Shown in pieces: positions 37,094 through 45,713 of a stretch of DNA of 64,000 nucleotides. The stretch is from Eubacteriales bacterium (GTDB lineage: Bacteria > Bacillota > Clostridia > Lachnospirales > Lachnospiraceae), in contig JAUNHC010000001.1 of assembly GCA_030524175.1 (NCBI GenBank), positions 1-64,000 of the forward strand, given 5' to 3'. Each line of letters begins with the position of its first letter. Within the stretch, counting starts at the first letter, position 1. The notes beneath the pieces were generated by a model. It was given only the letters and a program-made list of their open reading frames with translations, had not been told where the DNA came from and made no database searches. A program made the position numbers and the translations under genes.

Positions 37094-38413
37094 TCAAGAG
37101 TTTTCTTGCTTTCGGGGAAGCAGGATTTTCAGCTCAAACCAGTGCTGATTCATCGTAATTGTTACAGCGCCTCCATATTTTTCAGCAGACTGCCGGATAC
37201 TTTTCAGACCGAATCCATGATTTTTCCGGTCTGTTTTCGTTGTTTCCGGTATTTCTCCAGGCGCTATTGCAACCGGATTCTCACAGTAATTGGCTATTTT
37301 AATAAAAACAAAATTCTTTTTTTCGGAAACAGAAATATGGATCAGGCGTTTCTCTTCCTCAGTTATTAAAACTACGTTTTCAATAGCATTGTCTATGGCA
37401 TTTCCAAAAATACTGCAGATATCTGTCACATGAAGGAAATCCAGCAGTTTTCCGTCGATGACATAGGTCATGCGGATATGGCTCTTTTTTGCCCGGAGAG
37501 ATTTCGCACCCAAAACTGCATCCAGAACTTTATTTCCTGTATCCATAGTTACTTCATTAGCATTCAGATCCTGTTCCATGGCATCCAGCCATTCTTTTCT
37601 TTTTCCTGCATCTGTTTCTGTTCTAAGACCGTCAATCTGATGTTTCAGGTCATGACATTTGATCTGTATCATTTCAATGTTATCCAAATAGTTCCGGTAC
37701 TGGTCATATTGGCTTTTCAAAACATTCTGCATGGCACTCATTTCTCTTTCTGCCGCATATTCGCATATCCTGCTCTGAAAGGCATAGAGAATGGCTACCC
37801 CCATCATATCAATCAACGTACGTATGATAAATACATCTGATTTGATATGTGTTGTGAACGGCGCGTTTGTCACCACAAAACTCATATTGCTGAACGCAAA
37901 TACCGCCACCACACATCCTACTGCAGCAAGAATTTCCTTCATGGACAATTGTTCCAGATAACTCTTTGAAAACATAGCCCTTTCCATAAAATAAGTAAAC
38001 ACAAAAACAAATGCAAAAACGATAACCAAAAGGACAGCCTTACCAAATTGCCAGGAAATCCCCATTGCTGTCAAATAGGTTTGTATCTGCCACTCCAGAG
38101 AAGCTGCAAGCTCTGCCAGCAGAAAAGCCTTTGCACAGCAGTACAGACATTCCTTTGCCGTAGTTTTTGCGCAGATCAGTATGAATAAATACATCAGGAC
38201 CGCTGCCATACTCATACATGGAATCCAAAGAATCGTAGGCAATCCTCCGGTCAGTTCCAAAAACAGTATTTGAATAAAAAGGGCCGCGGCACTTTTTAGA
38301 ATAAAACCCTTCTTGATCTCCGGGCCTTTTAGGAGTATCAGATAGACCATACAGGCCCCCCATTCGGCAAGTGCTGTATACATACGGGGAATGTCACGAT
38401 AAATTGATTCCAT
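37094..38413 (-). CDS. GHKL sensor histidine kinase, AgrC-like (module A)
   Basis: A 439-residue membrane kinase. The N-terminal half holds about six hydrophobic segments. The cytoplasmic half has the phospho-acceptor region IQIKCHDLKHQIDGL, an N-box FGNAIDNAIENVV and a G-box HGFGLKSIRQSAEKYGG, the pattern of HPK10/AgrC-type kinases that usually respond to peptides. The ATG at 38413 has a GGGGGAGG site and follows the LytTR stop by two bases. No AgrB- or AgrD-like gene is nearby, so the signal is unknown. Confidence 0.88.
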   Translation of the reverse strand: MESIYRDIPRMYTALAEWGACMVYLILLKGPEIKKGFILKSAAALFIQILFLELTGGLPTILWIPCMSMAAVLMYLFILICAKTTAKECLYCCAKAFLLAELAASLEWQIQTYLTAMGISWQFGKAVLLVIVFAFVFVFTYFMERAMFSKSYLEQLSMKEILAAVGCVVAVFAFSNMSFVVTNAPFTTHIKSDVFIIRTLIDMMGVAILYAFQSRICEYAAEREMSAMQNVLKSQYDQYRNYLDNIEMIQIKCHDLKHQIDGLRTETDAGKRKEWLDAMEQDLNANEVTMDTGNKVLDAVLGAKSLRAKKSHIRMTYVIDGKLLDFLHVTDICSIFGNAIDNAIENVVLITEEEKRLIHISVSEKKNFVFIKIANYCENPVAIAPGEIPETTKTDRKNHGFGLKSIRQSAEKYGGAVTITMNQHWFELKILLPRKQENS

Positions 38414-38415
38414 GT

Positions 38416-39123
38416 TCAGATTCCTCCCCCTATATAATCGGTCAGCTTTTCCATGAAATTTTTCCGGTTGATCCTGCTGACAGGTATTTCTCTCCCGCAT
38501 AGAATGCAATTATTTTCCCGCACTTCTTCCACATATTTCATATTCACAAGAAATCCCTTGTGAATCCGGCAGAAGTCATAAGGTTCCAGGAACTCCAATG
38601 CCTTTTTCATTGTCCCCCTTGTCTGGAGAACTCCTTTTTTCGTATTAAAATTCAGATAGTGGCCTGAACTCTCCACATAAAGGATTTCACTAATATCTAA
38701 CTTTTTTAATCCATTATCCGTGGTCACTGATATGTAATTGTGATGGTCAAGTTTAATTCGTTCGATGGCTTTTGTGATTTTCTGGGAAAAAGAAAAATAT
38801 TCCACAGGCTTCACCATATAATCCAACGCATCCACTTCATATCCCCGAATGGCATACTGCGTCATGTTTGTAATAAACATGATGATAACTTTTTTATCCA
38901 TCTCCCGTATTTTCTCCGCTGCTGTCATACCATCCATAAACTTCATTTGAATATCCATCAGGATAATATCATAGTCACCGGAATAATTCAGGGCTATCTC
39001 GTTCCCGTCCGAAAAAAATGTGACTTTTATATCAAGTGTACTTTCCTCGCGATAGCGGTTAATATAATTTTTTAGTTGCCTGGAATATAATTGCTCATCC
39101 TCAACAACAGCAATGTGAATCAT
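38416..39123 (-). CDS. LytTR response regulator (module A)
   Basis: A 235-residue regulator: receiver domain with VVEDEQ and the phospho-acceptor Asp in IILMDIQMKFMDG, then a LytTR DNA-binding domain (ISEILYVESSGHYLNF, FCRIHKGFLVNMKYV, IPVSRINRKNF). GAGGAG precedes the ATG. It is the first gene of the LytTR-GHKL-GH3 unit. The likely target is the direct-repeat site before the GH3 gene. Confidence 0.9.
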   Translation of the reverse strand: MIHIAVVEDEQLYSRQLKNYINRYREESTLDIKVTFFSDGNEIALNYSGDYDIILMDIQMKFMDGMTAAEKIREMDKKVIIMFITNMTQYAIRGYEVDALDYMVKPVEYFSFSQKITKAIERIKLDHHNYISVTTDNGLKKLDISEILYVESSGHYLNFNTKKGVLQTRGTMKKALEFLEPYDFCRIHKGFLVNMKYVEEVRENNCILCGREIPVSRINRKNFMEKLTDYIGGGI

Positions 39124-39429
39124 AAAATTCTCCTCATAGTAAAGCGCAGATAAGCTCCTGCGTAACATAGTTTTTTCTAATCACCTATTAAACGGACATA
39201 TCTGCTGACGCAGACGTTACTGATCATGAAAGCCCATTGCTTTGCACTCCCACAACCGCCGCTTATAGTAAATATAGCATACTTCCTTTCGAAGCGGAAG
39301 TCCGGATACACTTCCGCTGCTTTGTAATGCACCATGAATATTTCGCCTTGGTTGACAAAATTATTTGAGTGTAGTAAAGTTAAATCATAAAAATTCAACA
39401 GAAAAGGTGATGGAAGTCCGGCGTATCAG
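39124..39429. promoter_or_regulatory. Intergenic region with a plus-strand promoter
   Basis: No convincing gene. On the plus strand a consensus TTGACA (39352-39357) is followed 17 bp later by TAAAGT (39375-39380), a candidate promoter for a leader transcript reaching the methyltransferase gene. The left half presumably carries the LytTR gene promoter; only weak matches are visible there. A minus-strand open frame at 39177-39398 is judged not to be a gene. Confidence 0.45.
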
Positions 39430-39582
39430 ATGTCACATAATCAGTGGCGTGGATATGACTGGAAAAGAGCAGATAAAATCAATTCAATAGAGTACAAATA
39501 TGCTGATACTGTCAGCTTGATTTGTGTACCTAATGGTTGGTTTTCTTTTGCTCTTAACTTTTCTTCATCTTACGAGGATTAG
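39430..39582 (+). CDS. Possible 50-residue leader peptide
   Basis: A small open frame between a good promoter (39352-39380) and a terminator-like hairpin whose first base pairs overlap its stop codon. The peptide begins MSHNQWRGYDWKRADK and ends FALNFSSSYED; it is rich in aromatic residues. The nearest ribosome-site-like sequence (AAAGGTG) is about 18 bases upstream, too far for strong initiation. Ending exactly at the hairpin fits an attenuation arrangement for the methyltransferase gene, but coding status is unproven. Confidence 0.35.
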   Translation: MSHNQWRGYDWKRADKINSIEYKYADTVSLICVPNGWFSFALNFSSSYED

Positions 39583-39613
39583 CCGCAGAGTAAAATCTAC
39601 GGCTTTTATTTTT
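39581..39613 (+). terminator. Terminator/attenuator before the methyltransferase gene
   Basis: AGCCG (39581-39585) pairs with CGGCT (39600-39604), extended by AGA/TCT across one mismatch, and is followed by TTTATTTTT. It has the form of a factor-independent terminator placed about 30 bases before the methyltransferase ribosome site. It would have to be read through or antiterminated for expression from the upstream promoter. Confidence 0.6.
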
Positions 39614-39639
39614 GCCCAAATTTAAAGGAGAACATAACG

Positions 39640-40470
39640 ATGTATGATAATATTAGTAAAAAATTTGAATTACCTACACTGTACAAAGAATCCGAAGCTG
39701 CATTTTGGGATGATGATCATATATCAAAACAAATGCTTATAGCTCATCTGGACCCGGATTTTGATGGTGCAAGCAGGAAACTGGATTTTATCGAAAAATC
39801 CGTTTCATGGATAAAAAAGATTGTGCCTCCTCAAAGCTATCAATCTTTGCTGGATATTGGCTGCGGCCCGGGGCTGTATACAGAAAGATTTGTAACGGAG
39901 GGCTATACGGTAACAGGGGTAGACTTCTCAAGACGCTCTATCTGTTATGCCAGACATTCAGCTCGTAAAGCAGGTCTTGATATAGACTATATATGTAAAA
40001 ATTACTTGGCACTGGATATAGATAAACAGTTCGGTCTGTCTACGATGATTTACTGTGACTATGGCGCATTATCAACAGAAAACCGAAGGATTGTTTTACA
40101 AAACATATATAAACATCTAAAGCCAGGCGGAAAGTTATTGCTGGATGTTTTCTCAATGGTTCAATATAACAAATTCCAAGAACAACAAACTTGGGAGTTA
40201 CACAAAAAGGGGGGATTCTGGCGTGAAAAGGAATATGTTGAAGTTAAAAACTTTTGTAAATTTTCCGAATGCGTTACATTAGAACAATTTATAATTATTT
40301 CAAACCAGGATATTGCCACCTACTATTTATGGAACACCTATTTCACAAAAGAGACGCTTGCAAAAGAAGTAAGAGAAACCGGTTTTGAAATAAGTGGCGT
40401 ATACAGTGATGTTGCAGGGAAACAGTTTTATGAGGGAAGCCCTACTATCGCTGTACTTCTTGTAAAGTGA
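39640..40470 (+). CDS. Class I SAM-dependent methyltransferase
   Basis: A 276-residue methyltransferase. The SAM-binding motif I LLDIGCGPGLYTERF is near residue 70, motif II VTGVDFSRRSI follows, and LKPGGKLLLDVF is the post-motif III strand. It belongs to the general small-molecule/UbiE-like group; the substrate cannot be named. AAAGGAG precedes the ATG. The gene and its flanks are visibly AT-richer than the neighbouring genes and on the opposite strand, so it may be an acquired insertion. A long stem-loop follows it. Confidence 0.82.
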   Translation: MYDNISKKFELPTLYKESEAAFWDDDHISKQMLIAHLDPDFDGASRKLDFIEKSVSWIKKIVPPQSYQSLLDIGCGPGLYTERFVTEGYTVTGVDFSRRSICYARHSARKAGLDIDYICKNYLALDIDKQFGLSTMIYCDYGALSTENRRIVLQNIYKHLKPGGKLLLDVFSMVQYNKFQEQQTWELHKKGGFWREKEYVEVKNFCKFSECVTLEQFIIISNQDIATYYLWNTYFTKETLAKEVRETGFEISGVYSDVAGKQFYEGSPTIAVLLVK

Positions 40471-40477
40471 CAAAAGT

Positions 40478-40522
40478 GTTCTGATCTCCCGCTGCAGGAA
40501 ACAATCAGCGGGAGATCAGAAC
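40478..40522 (+). terminator. Terminator after the methyltransferase gene
   Basis: A perfect 17-bp stem, starting GTTCTGATCTCCC at 40478 and closing at 40522, around an 11-nt loop, seven bases after the stop codon. It is followed by TGTTTTA, consistent with factor-independent termination. Confidence 0.8.
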
Positions 40523-40623
40523 TGTTTTACAGTGCTCATTGTAGGTTAAATGGTATCTTCCTCTTTGACAGATACTATTCTCTATTTTTTTCGCCCCCAA
40601 TACATAGCTGGTCTAAATAACTC

Positions 40624-41037
40624 CATAAGACAGTAAAGAACATCAAGGCCAGAGGTGCTTTTACAGTAAGTATTGCCGATGCTGCTCATGTGGTTGAGGC
40701 AGATTATTTTGGTGTTGAATCAGGGAACAAACTTCAAAATAAATTTGAAAACAGCGGTCTTACTGCAAACAAATCCGAGATGCTGGATGCACCGGTCATC
40801 AATGAATTTCCACTCTGTTTAGAGTGTGAATTTATCGAGTATCAGAGCGGGGAATACGGATGCGGTGTTATCGGTAAGGTGGTAAATGTAACAGCAGATG
40901 AAAGCGTCATAGTTGACGGTAAGATTGATATGTCCTTAGTAAACGCCATCGCCTTTGACCCATATACGCATGGCCACTATAAGGTGACCGAAAGAGTAGG
41001 CGAAGCCTTCAAAGACGGCTTGCAGCTTAAAAAGTAA
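40624..41037 (+). pseudogene. 5'-truncated flavin reductase family protein
   Basis: The reading frame gives KNIKARGAFTVSIADAAHVVEADYFG and LECEFIEYQSGEYGCGVIGKVV, the middle and C-terminal part of a flavoredoxin-like flavin reductase (FMN-binding split barrel). The N-terminal region, normally 60-80 residues with the start of the FMN site, is absent. An in-frame TAA lies one codon before the recognisable sequence. An internal GTG/ATG-led shorter frame exists, but an FMN-binding fold would be incomplete. It looks like a deletion remnant at the right boundary of the methyltransferase block. Confidence 0.65.
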
Positions 41038-41065
41038 TACTTATTTCCCAAGACGCCTAAAAGCC

Positions 41066-41108
41066 ATTATCTGTACCAAATCTTTATTCAGGTTCGGGTA
41101 CAGATAAT
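41066..41108. terminator. Hairpin between converging genes
   Basis: A perfect 12-bp inverted repeat, ATTATCTGTACC and GGTACAGATAAT, separated by 19 bases, lies between the flavin reductase remnant and the aldo/keto reductase stop. Its place between convergent genes suggests a bidirectional terminator, although T-runs are weak. Confidence 0.5.
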
Positions 41109-41126
41109 TACTTGCCGGCGGATCTC

Positions 41127-42131
41127 CTATAAACGGCAGGTGATTGCGCTGTTTTCTGCCATAACTCCCACCAGTTTATGAGGCACATACGCTTCCTCCA
41201 GATAGTTAGTCTCTTCTTCTGTAAGCTCCATATCCACAGCGGCAGCTGCCCCTTCGATATGATGAAATTTGGTCGCTCCCACTACTGGTGATGTTACTTT
41301 GGTCAGAAGCCATGCCAGTGATATCTCTGTCATGGACATACCCCGTTTCTCTGCCAGTTCTGCCACCCGGCCGATGATGACTTCGTCCTGTTCTTGTGAC
41401 GCATCATATTTCAGCCTTGCGTAGTCATCCTGTTCCAGCCTATTAGACATTTCCCCAGCCTGTTTGGAAAGCCTTCCCCCTGCCAGTGCACTGTAAGGGG
41501 TTAGTGCGATTTTTTCTTCCCGGCAGTACGGAACCATCTCCCGTTCTTCTTCCCGGAAAATCAGGTTATAATGCCCCTGCACGGAAACAAATTTTGCAAA
41601 TCCTTCCTTTTCCGCCAGGGCATTGGCTTTTGCAAGCTGCCATGCAAAGCAGTTGGAGATTCCGATGTAACGGGCTTTTCCCGCCTGTACCACACGGTTC
41701 AGACCGTCCATAATCTCATAAAGGGGTGTCCGGTAGTCCCACATATGATAAATATAGAGATCTACATAATCCGTTCCCAGATTTTTAAGGCTCTGGTTGA
41801 TCATCTTCTCAATATGATCCTGGCCTGTCGAGCCTGCCGCAATTTCTTCCTCTGTCCGGGGAAGGAATTTTGTCGCGATCACAACCTCATCTCTTTTTGC
41901 ATAATCTCTCAATGCTTTTCCTACATACTGTTCACTGGTTCCGCTCTGATAAGCAATGGCGGTATCGTAGAAATTCACTCCAAGTTCCAGCCCTCTTTTT
42001 ATAACTGCTCTGGAGTGTTCCTCATCCAGTGTCCAGGAGTGCTGTCCTTTGTTCGCATCTCCGAATCCCATACATCCCATGCAGATACGGGAAACCTTAA
42101 GATCTGAATTGCCTAATTTTGTATAGTTCAT
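41127..42131 (-). CDS. Aldo/keto reductase
   Basis: A 334-residue NADPH-dependent oxidoreductase with a TIM barrel. The catalytic tetrad is visible: Asp-Tyr region in GVNFYDTAIAYQSGTSE, Lys in EVVIATKFLP, and His in DLYIYHMWDY. Cofactor-binding elements IGISNCFAWQLA and the C-terminal PVVGATKFHHIEGA match the group often annotated as pyridoxal reductase or oxidoreductase. The substrate is unknown. A small frame upstream overlaps it by 4 bp (ATGA). It is the last gene of the long minus-strand run. Confidence 0.9.
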   Translation of the reverse strand: MNYTKLGNSDLKVSRICMGCMGFGDANKGQHSWTLDEEHSRAVIKRGLELGVNFYDTAIAYQSGTSEQYVGKALRDYAKRDEVVIATKFLPRTEEEIAAGSTGQDHIEKMINQSLKNLGTDYVDLYIYHMWDYRTPLYEIMDGLNRVVQAGKARYIGISNCFAWQLAKANALAEKEGFAKFVSVQGHYNLIFREEEREMVPYCREEKIALTPYSALAGGRLSKQAGEMSNRLEQDDYARLKYDASQEQDEVIIGRVAELAEKRGMSMTEISLAWLLTKVTSPVVGATKFHHIEGAAAAVDMELTEEETNYLEEAYVPHKLVGVMAENSAITCRL

Positions 42132-42259
42132 TTTATTATCGCCTTTCTTTTGTCATAAAGATTTTCTGATAGTATAGCATCTTTTTTCAGCCAGACAGCA
42201 ATCTTTTGGGAAAGTTCACTTCCGCCGATGCGATTCCAATGCATATATTCTTTTTTCAT
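42128..42259 (-). CDS. Small hypothetical protein coupled to the aldo/keto reductase
   Basis: A 43-residue open frame, MKKEYMHWNRIGGSEL..., ends in a TGA that overlaps the reductase ATG as ATGA, the usual sign of translational coupling. GGAG lies one base before its ATG, closer than ideal. The sequence has Lys/Glu-rich coding-like composition, but I recognise no family. It could also be the last remnant of a lost longer gene. Confidence 0.4.
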   Translation of the reverse strand: MKKEYMHWNRIGGSELSQKIAVWLKKDAILSENLYDKRKAIIK

Positions 42260-42278
42260 ACTCCACTGCAACTTTTCT

Positions 42279-43457
42279 TTAACACTGTTCACACACACAT
42301 GCCTCGTAGGCTGCAGCGCTTTCCTTCAGACGGTTCAATCCATCTTCCACTTGCTCTCTTGGACAGGCAAGATTCATGCGCAGGAAGCCCTTGCCATTCC
42401 GGTATTCATTTCCATCAGCCAGATAAAGACCGCTGTGTCTGCGGATAAAACGACAAAGATCAGTGGAACTTCCAATCAGGTTCCTGCAGTCAAGCCAGAG
42501 CAGATAGGTTGCCTGAGCGGGAACTGCGGATACCCCTTGTATTTCCCTTTTGATATAGTTCTCCGCAAAGGTTCTGTTTTCCCAAAGATAGTTCTGCAGG
42601 GCATCGAGCCATTCCCCGCCACGGGTAAACGCCGCCACAGGTGCGATAGCTGCAAACACATTGGGCTCCGCAACCTCATCGGTATTCAGCCCCCGGCTTA
42701 CCTTATGACGCAGGCTCTCATCGGGAACAATCACCGCAGCCGTCTGGATGCCTGCCAGATTAAACGCCTTTGTGGGCGCCACACAGGTAATGCTGTTTTT
42801 GCGGCAGTTTTCCGATACAGATGCAAAGGGCGTGTAGTCCACCCCTGGTTTTGTAAGGTCACAGTGTATCTCATCCGAAAGTACCAGCACATGATATTTA
42901 CTGCATAAAACACCGATCTTCTCCAGAGTTACTCTGTCCCATATCTTTCCTACCGGGTTATGGGGATTGCATAAAATCAAAAGTGTTGTCTGTGGATCAG
43001 ATAGTTTTTCTTCCAGGTCATCAAAGTCGATCTGATACCCATGGCCATCGTACTTCAATCTGCTTTCCAACACATTTCGTCCATTATTTAAAATGGAATT
43101 AAAAAATATATTGTACACCGGGGTCATGACTGTCACATTCTCTCCGACGGTTGTCACTTTTCGGACAATACTGGAGATAGCAGGTACAACTCCGGTACAA
43201 AATATCAGCCATTCCCTGTCAATTACAAAATGATGCCGCTCTTTCCACCAGGTCTGGTATGCCTGATACCATTCATCCGCCAATACAGTATAGCCAAATA
43301 CCCCGTGTTTTGCCCTTTCTATCATGCTTTCTGTAATCTCAGGCGCAGTCTGAAAATCCATGTCTGCCACCCACATGGGAAGTTCATTTTCCGCTACATC
43401 CCATTTCATAGAACCGGTATTCCTCCGGTCGATTTTTTCATCAAAGGGATTTTTCAT
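42279..43457 (-). CDS. MalY/PatB family PLP-dependent C-S lyase/aminotransferase
   Basis: A 392-residue fold-type I PLP enzyme. It begins FDEKIDRRNTGSMKWD and continues LPMWVADMDFQTAPEI, typical of MalY/PatB cystathionine beta-lyases. Also visible are LLLCNPHNPVGK-type ILCNPHNPVGKIW, the PLP-contacting LSDEIHCDL, and the Schiff-base lysine in CVAPTKAFNLAG. Expected activity is cleavage of cystathionine or cysteine conjugates to pyruvate, ammonia and a thiol. GGAGG precedes the ATG; the neighbouring lipoprotein stops 16 bp beyond. Confidence 0.9.
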   Translation of the reverse strand: MKNPFDEKIDRRNTGSMKWDVAENELPMWVADMDFQTAPEITESMIERAKHGVFGYTVLADEWYQAYQTWWKERHHFVIDREWLIFCTGVVPAISSIVRKVTTVGENVTVMTPVYNIFFNSILNNGRNVLESRLKYDGHGYQIDFDDLEEKLSDPQTTLLILCNPHNPVGKIWDRVTLEKIGVLCSKYHVLVLSDEIHCDLTKPGVDYTPFASVSENCRKNSITCVAPTKAFNLAGIQTAAVIVPDESLRHKVSRGLNTDEVAEPNVFAAIAPVAAFTRGGEWLDALQNYLWENRTFAENYIKREIQGVSAVPAQATYLLWLDCRNLIGSSTDLCRFIRRHSGLYLADGNEYRNGKGFLRMNLACPREQVEDGLNRLKESAAAYEACVCEQC

Positions 43458-43472
43458 CTGATCTTTTTCCTC

Positions 43473-44069
43473 CTATTCTCCCGTTCGGAATGTCACTTCC
43501 ACGGTACCGCTTTCCAGTGCCTCTGCGAACCCCTGTGCATCTTCTATCTGTCCAATTCTGGTATAACTGTAAGAGGTGTTAAAATCATCGAAAAACAGAA
43601 CAAGACAGTCCGAGCCAAACAGCATGATATCTCCTGTTTGTATGTTTCCTACATTTTTGGAGTCCGTGGGCAGCCCTTCCTCCAGGTAATAGAATTTTTC
43701 ATTACCATGAAGTTCTTCCATATTAAATGTCATGGGAAGCCGCTCCTTTAATGCTTTTGCTGTCTCATTATCATACAAGACAGCCTGAAAGCTCTGCCCT
43801 CCTGCATCAATCATTATTTTCTGCATCTGTGCACCTCCTGGCTCTTCCATGTTTTCTGTTTCTTTTTCTGTAGAATTGCTTATTGCAGCCTCTTCCTTAT
43901 CCTCTGTAGTTTTTTCAGTATCCTTATCTTGCGTATCCTGCGTCATGTCCTCTGACTGCGGACGTATAGACTGGTTATTTTCTTCACTAATGTCCGAGCC
44001 TTTTCCACAGGCTGCCAGCAGTATTGCAGATAAAACAACTAATATCAGACTGAAGGCTCTCCTTTTCAT
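43473..44069 (-). CDS. Cyclophilin-like fold lipoprotein
   Basis: A 198-residue lipoprotein. The signal peptide ends in the lipobox LLAAC (Cys near residue 22). About 60 residues of low-complexity Glu/Thr linker follow, then a cyclophilin-like domain (IMIDAGGQSFQAVLYDNETAKAL...GDIMLFGSDCLVLFFDDF...YTRIGQIED). These domains resemble the cyclophilin barrel but are not shown to be prolyl isomerases. The ATG at 44069 has GGAGGAG upstream; the longer frame would start inside the LysE gene. A second protein of the same design is at 45714-46331. Confidence 0.85.
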   Translation of the reverse strand: MKRRAFSLILVVLSAILLAACGKGSDISEENNQSIRPQSEDMTQDTQDKDTEKTTEDKEEAAISNSTEKETENMEEPGGAQMQKIMIDAGGQSFQAVLYDNETAKALKERLPMTFNMEELHGNEKFYYLEEGLPTDSKNVGNIQTGDIMLFGSDCLVLFFDDFNTSYSYTRIGQIEDAQGFAEALESGTVEVTFRTGE

Positions 44070-44098
44070 GATGTTCTCCTCCTTCTGATCACACACTT

Positions 44099-44713
44099 TT
44101 AATCTAAGAAATCTCTTACCAGTACCACTACCCCAAATAGTATCAGAATAATCCCAAATATACGGTTCAGGCTTTGTAAGTGATGACTTTTTGCTTTTTT
44201 CTTTAACCAGGTAACGAAACCGGAAAGGACTCCCCACCAGATGTAAGTTCCCATAAACACTCCGCAGACCAGCCCGATTCCTTCTAAAAAACCTGTCTGT
44301 CCGTTAATGCCAAACCACGAAAATGCAAACAGAAAGGTAAGGATCGCTGCCGGATTGGTTATACCAACTGCGAAGGAGGATAGGAAAAGCCGGACATTTC
44401 CGGTAGAGCCCAATGTATTATTTACTCCGTCATGTCTTATCTGAAACATTCTGATTCCCATTCCTATAATCAGACATCCTCCTGCCAGATTGATGATACT
44501 CTGGTGCCGGAGCAGAAAATCAGATACCAGCGTCAACCCAAAGGCACCGACACATGCATAGAGACAGTCTGCTACAGAAGATCCCAGACCGGTCAAAAGT
44601 CCTGCTTTCATTCCATAAGTCAATGTCCTTTGTGCTGTCATAGCTCCCACTACACCTGCCGGCATTCCAAAAAGCAGACCAATGAGAATCCCCCGTAAAA
44701 TAAAACTCAACAT
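44099..44713 (-). CDS. LysE family amino acid exporter
   Basis: A 204-residue membrane protein with about six hydrophobic segments. The N-terminal GLLFGMPAGVVGAMTAQRTLTYG matches the conserved GPxxxxxxxxxxxxG region of LysE/RhtB exporters, and a second half has ITNPAAILTFLFAFSWFG. It likely exports an amino acid or a related cation. AAAGGAATAACAG precedes the ATG. It lies between the DUF3737 gene and a cyclophilin-like lipoprotein. Confidence 0.87.
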   Translation of the reverse strand: MLSFILRGILIGLLFGMPAGVVGAMTAQRTLTYGMKAGLLTGLGSSVADCLYACVGAFGLTLVSDFLLRHQSIINLAGGCLIIGMGIRMFQIRHDGVNNTLGSTGNVRLFLSSFAVGITNPAAILTFLFAFSWFGINGQTGFLEGIGLVCGVFMGTYIWWGVLSGFVTWLKKKAKSHHLQSLNRIFGIILILFGVVVLVRDFLD

Positions 44714-44770
44714 CTGTTATTCCTTTCGCCTCCCTGTTTTATCTGTGTACCTTATGTATTTTCTTATTTG

Positions 44771-45646
44771 TTACACTGCCTTTTTCTCAGCAAAGTCCCC
44801 TGTTCTGCAGGTAATGACCGTTTTATCCGGATTTACCTTGTCTTTTTCCATAATCAATTCTTCAATATAGTCTGCCGTAATACATCCTCCCGACGGATTC
44901 ATAACACTGTCTATCTTTCCTTCAATCTCCGCATCCACGGTAGAATATTCAAAGGCCAGAGTGGTATTCAGCAGACGGCAGTTTTTCATAACAAGGTTAT
45001 CAATATAGCACATTCCCTGCAGGCTCTCGATGGTACAGTTGACCAGGGTCAGATTCTTTGCATTCCAGCCCAGATATTCCCCGGATATGAAAGAGTCATA
45101 TACGGTCACATTTTCACTGTTCCAGAAAGCATCTTTGGAAAGCATTTTTGCCCGGTGGATTTCCATGTTCTTTACTCCGTCAAAGGAATAATTTCCCACT
45201 AGCTGGAAGTCACAGAGTTTCAGGTTCTGGCTGTTCATGGCGAAGTAATCGCCTTTGGCGCTCACCTGTTCCATGGTCACGCCGTCACAGTTCCACAAAG
45301 TTTCAGCGGCATTCGGAAAGCTTACGTTTTGAAGGGTTACACCATGACAGCGGCGGAAATTTTTGGGTGCCTCAATGACTGCGTTTTTCACTGTGATATT
45401 GTCGGTATACCATACTCCCGCCCTGCCCATCTCAAACCAGGTGCAGTCCTCGGCTAAGACATCCTTTGCATACCAAAGGGGATACTTCCATTTAAACATG
45501 CTTCGATAGAGCTCAATATGACTGCTTTCCTTCAGCGGTGATTCACCGTCTGTAAATATCGTATCGTATATTTTTAAATTCTTTCCTTTAAAAAGCGGAC
45601 GCTCTCCTGTTAAATATTCCTGTCTGATTTCTTTCATTTCCTGCAT
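44771..45646 (-). CDS. DUF3737 family beta-helix protein
   Basis: A 291-residue protein of the DUF3737 family. It starts MQEMKEIRQEYLTGERPLFKG and consists of short repeating strands with patterns such as NVTVYDSFISGEYLGWNAKNL, consistent with a right-handed parallel beta-helix. No signal peptide. Function is not known; similar genes are frequent in small redox/transport clusters of gut Firmicutes. AAGGAGAG precedes the chosen ATG; an upstream ATG 16 codons earlier is not supported. Confidence 0.82.
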   Translation of the reverse strand: MQEMKEIRQEYLTGERPLFKGKNLKIYDTIFTDGESPLKESSHIELYRSMFKWKYPLWYAKDVLAEDCTWFEMGRAGVWYTDNITVKNAVIEAPKNFRRCHGVTLQNVSFPNAAETLWNCDGVTMEQVSAKGDYFAMNSQNLKLCDFQLVGNYSFDGVKNMEIHRAKMLSKDAFWNSENVTVYDSFISGEYLGWNAKNLTLVNCTIESLQGMCYIDNLVMKNCRLLNTTLAFEYSTVDAEIEGKIDSVMNPSGGCITADYIEELIMEKDKVNPDKTVITCRTGDFAEKKAV

Positions 45647-45713
45647 TTTTACTCTCCTTTTTTGTTTAACATTTATAATTCCATATCTGTGCATTGTTTT
45701 TTAATAGTTGTCG

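Noticed and set aside
37094-39123. An agr-type quorum system with a hidden AgrD peptide
   Set aside because: The kinase and regulator are AgrC/AgrA-like, but I found no AgrB-like membrane protease and no AgrD-like short frame in either module.
39177-39398. A 73-codon minus-strand open frame between the LytTR gene and the methyltransferase block
   Set aside because: It has no ribosome site at its start, an odd composition and no recognisable domain, and it overlaps the plus-strand promoter region.
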